The position numbers and the translations under genes are program-made. The notes beneath the pieces were generated by a model that ran no database searches, was not told the DNA's origin, and saw only the letters and a program-made list of their open reading frames with translations. A stretch of DNA of 7,348 nt from UBA5336 sp039034035 (GTDB lineage: Bacteria > Pseudomonadota > Alphaproteobacteria > Caulobacterales > Hyphomonadaceae), in assembly GCA_039034035.1 (NCBI GenBank), contig JBCCBN010000144.1, positions 1 to 7,348 on the forward strand, in the 5' to 3' direction. Shown here piece after piece: positions 1-4,916 of the stretch. The first letter of the stretch is position 1. Each line of letters starts with the position of its first letter.

Positions 1-950
1 AGCGCGCCGGCATCGGCCATGGCGGGCGGAAGTACCGGCGCTTCGGTTTGACGCTGAGCCTGTTCAGCATCAGCGGCGGCGCCGGATCGGGCGATCAACC
101 CGGCATCAAGCAGGAGCGTGGCGGGCCAGGCGCGGGGGCCAAGCTGCAGGGTAAGCGCGAGCCGGACGGCGTCACCGGGCGGAACCGTCGCGCCGGCGCG
201 GGCGCGGTCTTTATAGATGCGCACGGTCGTGAGCGAGGGAAATAGCGCGATCAGCGGGGCAAGGCCCTGTTGCAGGAGCTGGTCGTCGAGCGCCGTGAGC
301 GGGCGGGGCCGGGACGACAGGGCGAGCGTTTCGCTGGCGCCGCCTGCCCGCTCGATCAGGGCGCTGGCCGCTTCGGGCGTCAGGGCAAGCGCAGCGCCTA
401 CGGTTCCTTCTGTATCGGAAAGACACGCCATGAGGCCGCCATCGGCCTGGCTTTCGAGACTGGCGCGGAACGGGCGCATCTCCGCTGTCGATAGCCTGAG
501 GACGGCGCCCAATTGGTTTGGCGCCTGAAACTGGTGGGAGAGGCGCGCCACCAAACGGTCGCAAGCGAGGGTGAGGGCCGTCGCTTCGTCGGCCGTGGGC
601 GTATCGAAGCTGGCGAGGGGGTGGTCGCGGCGGGTGGAAGGTGAGGGCTCGGCTGGCAGGTCATCAAGGTCGGGGTTGAGCAGGGCCTGGATTTCCTCGG
701 CGGAAAGGACGTTGCGCGCGCTCAGGGGCAGGCGGCCGGCGTCGGGATCCGGCACGCGGAGATTATCGGAGCGAAGTTTCGGCTTGGGGCCGTTGGGCGG
801 GGTGGCGGCCTTAGCGGCAGTTGGCACCGGGGGTCTGGCGGGCGGGCCCTCTGACCGCTCGGTGACCACAGGCGGGCGCGGCTGGCGCAAGCCGTCCATG
901 CGGATCGCGGTCTGTGGTCCTGCGCGTGGATCGCCGGGAGGCGTGGTCAT
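1..950 (-). CDS. FliM-like flagellar motor switch protein, partial (C-terminus outside window)
   Basis: The frame from the ATG at 948-950 stays open to the left edge, giving 316 complete codons with no stop. Residues 1-80 are rich in Pro and Arg. Residues 81-92 (VLSAEEIQALLN) resemble the LSQxEIDALL segment that begins FliM and binds phosphorylated CheY. The middle (about 130-290) resembles the FliM core: an LRLSTAEMRPF stretch, an aliphatic strand ending in LALTPEAASALIERAGG, and PLTALDDQLLQQGLAPL where FliM has its LTEIE helix. The expected C-terminal SpoA domain would lie beyond the window. FliM forms the middle of the cytoplasmic C-ring and sets rotation direction. Oddities: the CheY-binding-like motif sits about 80 residues in rather than at the very N-terminus, and the usual YDFRRPDR-type segment is missing. 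A later start at Met18 is possible. The SD is weak (GGCGAG, about 8 bases before the ATG). It could be a divergent FliM/FliN-family paralogue rather than true FliM. Confidence 0.6.
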   Translation of the reverse strand, partial: MTTPPGDPRAGPQTAIRMDGLRQPRPPVVTERSEGPPARPPVPTAAKAATPPNGPKPKLRSDNLRVPDPDAGRLPLSARNVLSAEEIQALLNPDLDDLPAEPSPSTRRDHPLASFDTPTADEATALTLACDRLVARLSHQFQAPNQLGAVLRLSTAEMRPFRASLESQADGGLMACLSDTEGTVGAALALTPEAASALIERAGGASETLALSSRPRPLTALDDQLLQQGLAPLIALFPSLTTVRIYKDRARAGATVPPGDAVRLALTLQLGPRAWPATLLLDAGLIARSGAAADAEQAQRQTEAPVLPPAMADAGA

Positions 951-997
951 GCGGGCACTCGCCTTTGCTTGCCTGGCCCACCAGTGGAGGGATGTGG

Positions 998-1012
998 TTA
1001 AGGGATGGTTAG
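998..1012 (-). promoter_or_regulatory. CtrA-box-like site upstream of the FliM-like gene
   Basis: Read on the minus strand the site is CTAA-N7-TTAA followed by C, one mismatch from the CtrA consensus TTAA-N7-TTAAC. It ends 47 bases before the ATG at 950. CtrA-activated class II flagellar promoters of Caulobacter-type bacteria carry such a box around -35, so the position fits an activating site. No convincing -10 is visible downstream. The identification is inference from sequence and context. Confidence 0.55.
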
Positions 1013-1099
1013 GACTTATGCGACCGGGCCATGGGAGATGGCAGGATTCGGGCGGGATTCCGGGATTTTTCCACAATCGGTCACAGGCCTTAGGACTTT

Positions 1100-1142
1100 T
1101 TTGCCGATTGGGCGGTAGAAAGGCCGCAGACGGATCGGCAAA
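1100..1142. repeat. Perfect 9-base inverted repeat with nested stem
   Basis: The arms TTTGCCGAT (1100-1108) and ATCGGCAAA (1134-1142) are perfect reverse complements enclosing 25 bases. A nested GCGG/CCGC pair lies at 1112-1115 and 1124-1127. The A/T ends are oriented so that neither strand has a U-run after the stem, which argues against an intrinsic terminator. It could be an operator or an RNA structure in a dksA read-through transcript. Confidence 0.45.
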
Positions 1143-1287
1143 CAAGATAACCGCCGGGCGTTGGGTGATGGAATATCGCAGGTCAGCTCGAGAACGGGCG
1201 GCCTGCCATTTTATTTTGGGGGTAAGGGGCGCGTGCGCTGGTTTCAGTATGCCTCGCTGCGCGCTGGGGGCGCACGCTCATGCGGGG

Positions 1288-1704
1288 CTAGTCGTCGCGG
1301 AGGGTACGTTCCTTGCGCTCGTGGGCTTCCTGAGCTTCGAGGCTGAGCGTGGCGGTGGGGCGGGCTTCGAGGCGGCGCAGGCCGATGGGTTCGCCGGTCA
1401 TTTCGCAATACCCGTAAGTCCCCTCATCGATACGGCGGAGCGCGGCGTCGATTTTCGAGATCAGCTTGCGCTGGCGGTCGCGTGTGCGCAGTTCGAGGGC
1501 CTTGTCGCTTTCGGCGGAGGCCCGGTCGACCAGGTCCGGCAGCGAGGTCTGGTCTTCTTGCAGGTTGGTGATGGTGAGCTTGGAGCCGGACACGATTTCG
1601 TCTTTCCAGGCTTCGAGCTTTTCCCGGAAATAGGATTTCTGCCGATCGCACATGAACGGTTCGGTGTCGGTGGGCTTGTATCCGTTACGGCCAGGTTCGC
1701 TCAT
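1288..1704 (-). CDS. dksA: RNA polymerase-binding transcription factor DksA
   Basis: The product has 138 residues. DksA enters the RNA polymerase secondary channel and, with ppGpp, redirects transcription during starvation. The coiled-coil tip motif DxxDxA is present at D57, D60 and A62 (DLVDRA). The C-terminal part from residue 97 (YGYC, GEPIGLRRLEARPTATLSLEAQEAHE) is typical of the family. Of the four zinc-finger cysteines only the first is kept (C100); the others are Thr, Ser and Glu-type residues. Single-cysteine DksA proteins are known in alphaproteobacteria such as Rhodobacter sphaeroides. The start at 1704 is preferred because AGAGGA lies about 8 bases upstream and the product has normal length; extending the open frame to 2010 adds about 100 low-complexity residues unlike DksA. 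It is transcribed toward the FliM-like gene and divergently from the 2107 gene. Confidence 0.93.
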   Translation of the reverse strand: MSEPGRNGYKPTDTEPFMCDRQKSYFREKLEAWKDEIVSGSKLTITNLQEDQTSLPDLVDRASAESDKALELRTRDRQRKLISKIDAALRRIDEGTYGYCEMTGEPIGLRRLEARPTATLSLEAQEAHERKERTLRDD

Positions 1705-1731
1705 CGCTACATCCTCTACCCATTTTCCGTC

Positions 1732-1760
1732 GCTATATCGCCGTGCCCGAGTGTCCGCAA
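1732..1760 (-). promoter_or_regulatory. Putative dksA promoter
   Basis: On the minus strand TTGCGG (1755-1760) and TATAGC (1732-1737) are separated by 17 bases and could serve as -35 and -10 elements. This would give a short leader of roughly 20 bases before the dksA ATG at 1704, containing the SD. It is a motif match only. Confidence 0.4.
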
Positions 1761-1772
1761 CGGTGAATTCGC

Positions 1773-1814
1773 CACAATTCCGTGATGCCTCGTCACTGAA
1801 TTGTGCGGCTTTTT
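1773..1814 (+). terminator. Intrinsic-terminator-like hairpin without an upstream gene on its strand
   Basis: CACAATTC at 1773-1780 pairs with GAATTGTG at 1798-1805. After one C/T mismatch GTGA (1782-1785) pairs with TCAC (1793-1796), closing a 7-base loop. The stem therefore has 12 pairs in 13 positions. It is followed by CGGC and TTTTT (1810-1814), then CTT. The T-run is on the plus strand only, yet no plus-strand gene precedes it. The stem is less GC-rich than a classic terminator, so an operator dyad is an alternative. Confidence 0.55.
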
Positions 1815-2106
1815 CTTGACGGTCGCCGCACCAATGCCTGTGGGCGTACAAGCAAGCTCGGGGCCAGAGGTAGGCCGCGCGAGGGGATGGTCCAGCGGCA
1901 GGCTGGAGCGCGGGGGGAAGGGTGGGCGAAGCGCCACCCACGAAAGCGGGGGATGTGCCGCGCCGAGCTGGCTTGCAAGGATGTTGCATGGAACATTGCT
2001 TCGCTGTCACACCCTGTCATCTGCCCTTGATCCGGCGGGGGCTCCCGTGACCTATAGGGCGGCATCCCGCGATGCTTGATATCCCCGATACCGAGGACCC
2101 GTGCCC
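1815..2106. other. Structured intergenic region upstream of the 2107 gene
   Basis: I see no gene here. Two compact hairpins are readable on the plus strand: TCCAGC/GCTGGA with a GGCAG loop (1891-1907) and GGGTGG/CCACCC enclosing GCGAAGCG (1920-1939). A smaller ATGTT/AACAT dyad lies near 1980-1996. TTGACG at 1816-1821 resembles a -35 element but has no good -10 at normal spacing. TTGATC (2027-2032) and TATAGG (2053-2058) are 20 bases apart, too far for a confident promoter. GAGGA at 2093-2097 is the SD of the next gene. I could not match the region to RNase P RNA, tmRNA, 6S RNA or a known riboswitch. Confidence 0.4.
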
Positions 2107-3417
2107 ATGGCGCTGAAACACCGGAGAGGCAAACAATCGCCTGGCTGGCTGCAAGCAGTGGTGTTCAACACCATCATGCTGTTCACGCCCTTCCTGGCCG
2201 CCAACGCGGTGAGCGGGTTGTTTGCGTCCCAGACCTTCGCGCAGGAACCGGGCATCGAGGCAATGCTGGCGACGCGGGAGCGTCTTGATACCGCCTTTGC
2301 GGAGATCGTGCCCCGATCGGTGAACCGGCGGGCGTATTGGGCCGATCTGGTGGACCATGCGCTGCGGGAGAACAATTTGCCGGCCGCGCGGGGGTTTCTG
2401 ATTTCGGCACCCCAGATGCTGGACCATCAGGATGCCAAGGCGATCGGGGCGGCGGCCCGGGATGATCCGTTCGGCAGCGAAGACCAGAAATTGCTGCGCG
2501 CGGCGATCTTGTTCCTGCCGAATGATGTGCGGGCCCGTTTCGAGCGGACGCTGCAGCCCATGGCGTTTGTGCCTGAACCGGCCCGGCGGCCAACCGCGCC
2601 GGAGGACCTGTTGGGGCAAGGGCCGGGGAGCCGGGGGGAGGTGCGGAATACATCGGCGGACGTGACGGCGCTGCCGCGGGCCCAGCCGCGGCCGGACAAT
2701 CACTCACCGCAATTTTCGCTGTTGGGGACGTATAACGACCTGACCCGGCACAGCCGCCGCTGGGTGCGCGATGCCGACGATCCGGGGATTGAGTTGCGGT
2801 TGACCGGGTTTGGCCTGTTGGTGCCGGACTTGCCGGCAGAGGTGTTGGGTGACTTGTCGGCAGAGGATGCGGCGCGGGCGGCTTCGGTGCTGCGGTCGGC
2901 GCTGCGGGCCAACCGATTGCAGCCGAACTTTGTCGAGCGACTGGAGCGGGCGCTGGATGCCGCCCTACCCGCCCCGGACCTGCGGCTGCGCCTGGCCGAG
3001 AGCCTGGACAATCCCGACCGGCCGGGTGGCCGCGCGGCAAGTGTCGAGCAGGCGTTCCGGGACACGCTGTCGACGACTGCGCTGGACCGGTTGCTGCGAG
3101 ATTTCCAACAGGTGAGCGCGATTGCGGAGACAACAAGCAGCGTAAGCGCCGTGGCGCTGATCGAGCATGTGGGGGATGATCACGATCTGCGCCGGTTGCG
3201 GACGGTGGTCGAGGCGGGCGATGAGCGGGCGACGGCGCTAGAAACGCGGATCGGGGCGGACATTATCGACATCGCGCGGACCGGGGTGGCGATTTCGCGC
3301 TACACGGTGATGCAGGCGGTGGCGCTGGCGGGTGCGTTGCTGCTGTTGTTCTGGCAGGCCGCGAACACGGCACAACGTGAGTGGCGGCGCCGATACGCCA
3401 GCTCCGCCTACGGTTAG
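2107..3417 (+). CDS. Unrecognised exported or membrane-anchored protein (436 aa)
   Basis: I do not recognise a named function. A positively charged start (KHRRGK) is followed by a hydrophobic segment (about residues 15-40) and a signal-peptidase-like ASQTFA-QE site near 46, so the N-terminus is a signal peptide or anchor. Residues 48-150 look all-helical, including VNRRAYWADLVDHALRENNLPAARGFL and a PFGSEDQKLLRAAILFLPNDVRARFE stretch. A Pro/Gly-rich linker (about 153-200) leads to a second helical part (202-390). A transmembrane helix (about 400-417) and a short basic tail (REWRRRY) end the protein, giving a mostly periplasmic body with a cytoplasmic C-terminus. ATG at 2107 is chosen over GTG at 2101 because GAGGA (2093-2097) is 9 bases from the ATG but only 3 from the GTG. 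It stops 2 bases from the convergent marC stop. No catalytic motif is visible. Confidence 0.8.
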   Translation: MALKHRRGKQSPGWLQAVVFNTIMLFTPFLAANAVSGLFASQTFAQEPGIEAMLATRERLDTAFAEIVPRSVNRRAYWADLVDHALRENNLPAARGFLISAPQMLDHQDAKAIGAAARDDPFGSEDQKLLRAAILFLPNDVRARFERTLQPMAFVPEPARRPTAPEDLLGQGPGSRGEVRNTSADVTALPRAQPRPDNHSPQFSLLGTYNDLTRHSRRWVRDADDPGIELRLTGFGLLVPDLPAEVLGDLSAEDAARAASVLRSALRANRLQPNFVERLERALDAALPAPDLRLRLAESLDNPDRPGGRAASVEQAFRDTLSTTALDRLLRDFQQVSAIAETTSSVSAVALIEHVGDDHDLRRLRTVVEAGDERATALETRIGADIIDIARTGVAISRYTVMQAVALAGALLLLFWQAANTAQREWRRRYASSAYG

Positions 3418-3419
3418 GA

Positions 3420-4082
3420 TCAGCCCAACGGCACCGAAAGCCCGAAGGCTTCGCTGATACCGTCGATCAGGAGCTGGATCGACAGGGCAGACAGGATGAC
3501 GCCGAGGATCCGCGTGAGGGCGCCGGCAATGCTGGGCCCCATGGCGCGGACAAGGGGTCCGGCGGCGAGGAAGATGACCAGCACGAGCACGAGGTTGAGG
3601 CCGATAGCGCCGAGGATGATCCCCTGCTCGAAGGGTGACCCCGCTTCAGCCATATAGAACATCACGGCAGCGATCGTGCCGGGCCCGGCGATCATGGGAA
3701 TGCCGATGGGGAAGACCGAGACGTCTTCCGGCGGCTCGTCTGCATCCTGGTGGGACATAACGTCTTCGGCCCGGCTCTCACGCCGTTCGGTGCGCTTCTC
3801 GAACACCATGTCGAGGGCGATTAGGAAGAGCAGGACACCGCCAGCGGCCTTGAACGCGGCGATGGAGATGTGCATCGCGCCGAGCAGCCAAGTACCGGCA
3901 AAGGCGAAAAACCCGATGATGATTGTGGCAACGATGGTGGCCTTGATCGCCATCTGGCGGCGATAGGCGCTATCGCCCTGGGCCGTCAGCGCGGCAAACA
4001 CCGGCGCGACGCCAACCGCATCGATCAGGACGAAGAAAGTGACGAAGACGGCAACGGCTTCGGAGATAAGTTCTGGGGTCAT
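3420..4082 (-). CDS. MarC family integral membrane protein
   Basis: The 220-residue product has the length and layout of MarC-family inner-membrane proteins, with about six hydrophobic helices (near 9-29, 46-66, 71-93, 123-143, 153-175 and 186-206). The family signature is clear: FVLIDAVGVAPVF in helix 1 and FPIGIPMIAGPGTIA at 124-138. A charged loop (about 94-121, rich in E, R and D) separates the two halves. The family was named after the E. coli mar locus, but its link to drug resistance was not upheld and its substrate is unknown. The start is 10 bases after the stop of the small ORF at 4093 and has no strong SD, suggesting translational coupling in one transcript with flbT. Its stop is 2 bases from that of the convergent 2107 gene, leaving no room for a terminator between them. 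Confidence 0.9.
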   Translation of the reverse strand: MTPELISEAVAVFVTFFVLIDAVGVAPVFAALTAQGDSAYRRQMAIKATIVATIIIGFFAFAGTWLLGAMHISIAAFKAAGGVLLFLIALDMVFEKRTERRESRAEDVMSHQDADEPPEDVSVFPIGIPMIAGPGTIAAVMFYMAEAGSPFEQGIILGAIGLNLVLVLVIFLAAGPLVRAMGPSIAGALTRILGVILSALSIQLLIDGISEAFGLSVPLG

Positions 4083-4092
4083 GGCCGGGCGC

Positions 4093-4398
4093 TTAGCCCG
4101 CCTTGCGCACCGCGTCGAGGAGGGATTTTACGTCTTCATTGACGGTGACGGTCGCGCCGCCGCCCGTGAGCACCGTGCGGTTCCGGGCAAGTTGTAACAA
4201 CATGCGGTGACCGGTCAGCCGCTGGAGTAGCCCGGGCGCACCATTGGGACCATCGGGCCGGGCGAAACATCCGCCGCCGAGGTCGATTCCGCCATCGGGA
4301 ATTGGCTCACCGGCTTCCAGGCTGCGAATGGCTTCGTCGAGAGCTGCGGGATCGATGACGTCGAAATCGTCTTCGCCATAGGCGTGGCCATCAGGCAT
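4093..4398 (-). CDS. Small hypothetical protein translationally coupled to flbT (101 aa)
   Basis: The product is not recognised. Residues 1-40 are acidic and rich in Gly and Asp (EDDFDVIDPAALDEAIRSLE). A glycine patch with one cysteine (GGGC44) follows. The second half is more basic and helical (GLLQRLTGHRMLLQLARNR) and ends with VTVNEDVKSLLDAVRKAG. No signal peptide or membrane segment is visible. The start codon overlaps the end of flbT by 8 bases, and GGAGG inside flbT lies about 8 bases upstream, so this is a real, coupled gene. A role linked to FlbT or flagellin control is suggested by position only. It does not resemble FlaF, the usual partner of FlbT. Confidence 0.75.
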   Translation of the reverse strand: MPDGHAYGEDDFDVIDPAALDEAIRSLEAGEPIPDGGIDLGGGCFARPDGPNGAPGLLQRLTGHRMLLQLARNRTVLTGGGATVTVNEDVKSLLDAVRKAG

Positions 4399-4765
4399 AA
4401 GCCGCCTCCATCTGCAGTGACAGCGCCTTGCGGCAGCGCGACAGGGCCTTGTAGAGATTACCGCTAGCCACTTCCCGCGACAGGGTTACCGCCAGGTCGG
4501 GATGATCGGGCGCAAGATCCGCCAGGGCCGCGCAGGTCTCGTCATAACGCTCGCCCTCGCTCTCACCCATCAGATACATCTGCATGATGGCGAAATAGGC
4601 CCGCTTGACCGGCGTGTTGGCCTCTTCCGGCTGCATGATGTCCTTTTCGCGAAGAACGCGCGCCCGGTTTTCGAGCAGCAGGATCCCGCGCCGATCACCG
4701 TTGCGCACAACGGCGCCGTTCACGATGAATGTCTCGCCGGGCTTGAGGGACAATTTCAGCGGCAT
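4391..4765 (-). CDS. flbT: Flagellar biosynthesis repressor FlbT
   Basis: The 124-residue product matches FlbT along its whole length: KLSLKPGETFIVNGAVVRNGDRR near the start, ARVLREKDIMQPEEANTPVKRAYF in the middle, and a helical C-terminal half. In Caulobacter FlbT is a post-transcriptional regulator that binds the flagellin mRNA leader and limits flagellin synthesis until the hook-basal body is complete. The start at 4765 gives the family-typical MPLKL beginning, but no SD-like sequence lies directly upstream (the preceding bases are TTGCCACA). It leads a tight minus-strand run with the 101-aa ORF and marC. The upstream region carries a GANTC site and TTAA half sites. Neither flaF nor a flagellin gene is in the window. 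Confidence 0.95.
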   Translation of the reverse strand: MPLKLSLKPGETFIVNGAVVRNGDRRGILLLENRARVLREKDIMQPEEANTPVKRAYFAIMQMYLMGESEGERYDETCAALADLAPDHPDLAVTLSREVASGNLYKALSRCRKALSLQMEAAYA

Positions 4766-4775
4766 TGTGGCAATC

Positions 4776-4824
4776 GAATCACTTAAATCATTGTGTTCCT
4801 TATTAATTCGCCGAACTTTATTAA
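4776..4824. promoter_or_regulatory. AT-rich control region between flbT and the TIR gene
   Basis: In otherwise very GC-rich DNA this stretch contains GAATC (4776-4780, a GANTC methylation-type site) and TTAA at 4783, 4803 and 4821. The last two sit in an exact direct repeat TTATTAA starting at 4800 and 4818. No full CtrA box (TTAA-N7-TTAA) is formed. It probably includes the flbT promoter, but I cannot place -35 and -10 elements with confidence. Confidence 0.45.
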
Positions 4825-4848
4825 CTAAAGGTGAGGATTGGGGAGCAC

Positions 4849-4862
4849 GCTGGCTTGCCAGC
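4849..4862. promoter_or_regulatory. Perfect dyad, possible operator
   Basis: GCTGGC and GCCAGC are perfect 6-base arms separated by TT. The site lies 54 bases before the TIR start and about 84 bases before the flbT start. Its compact symmetry suits a dimeric repressor, but no regulator can be named. Confidence 0.3.
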
Positions 4863-4913
4863 CCTCGCCGGCTCCGGAATACAGGAGATCTGGAACAGAC
4901 CCCATGCGAGGGC
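4861..4913 (+). promoter_or_regulatory. Inverted repeat that could mask the TIR gene ribosome binding site
   Basis: GCCCTCGC (4861-4868) is the exact reverse complement of GCGAGGGC (4906-4913). The right arm contains the GAGGG (4908-4912) that serves as SD for the ATG at 4917. If the transcript begins upstream of 4861, an 8-pair GC-rich stem with a 37-base loop would sequester the SD. If it begins later (a weak TTGCCA/AATACA pair at 4855-4883 would predict this), the stem cannot form. Confidence 0.35.
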
Positions 4914-4916
4914 CGA

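Larger units (their letters stand above)
951..1287. other. Non-coding region between dksA and the FliM-like gene
   Basis: This 337-base stretch has no credible gene. Besides the CtrA-like box it holds two GATTC (GANTC) sites 11 bases apart at 1045-1049 and 1056-1060, within a short repeated GGATT pattern (1044, 1055, 1063). It also has an inverted repeat with arms 1100-1108 and 1134-1142, and another with 8-base arms at 1231-1238 and 1270-1277 just after the dksA stop codon. None of the hairpins is followed by a T-run on the minus strand, so I cannot call a terminator for dksA. Read-through into the FliM-like gene is possible. Confidence 0.6.

Noticed and set aside
1067..1075. DnaA-box-like TTTTCCACA
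   Set aside because: A single relaxed match (TTWTNCACA) is expected about 0.4 times by chance over both strands of this window, and no cluster or origin features accompany it.
1231..1277. 8-base inverted repeat after the dksA stop as an intrinsic terminator
   Set aside because: The loop is 31 bases long and no T-run follows on the minus strand.
571..1785. Plus-strand open frame of 404 codons
   Set aside because: It runs antisense to the FliM-like gene and dksA, crosses the non-coding gap and shows low-complexity composition; dksA on the other strand is certain.
1705..2010. N-terminal extension of dksA to an upstream ATG at 2010
   Set aside because: The added 102 residues are unlike DksA, cross the promoter-like and hairpin sequences, and the ATG at 1704 has its own SD.
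4841..4856. Sigma-54-like element (GG-N10-GC) upstream of the TIR gene
   Set aside because: Only the GG and GC pairs and a few other bases match; TGGCA and TTGC are not both present, so it is too weak in GC-rich DNA.
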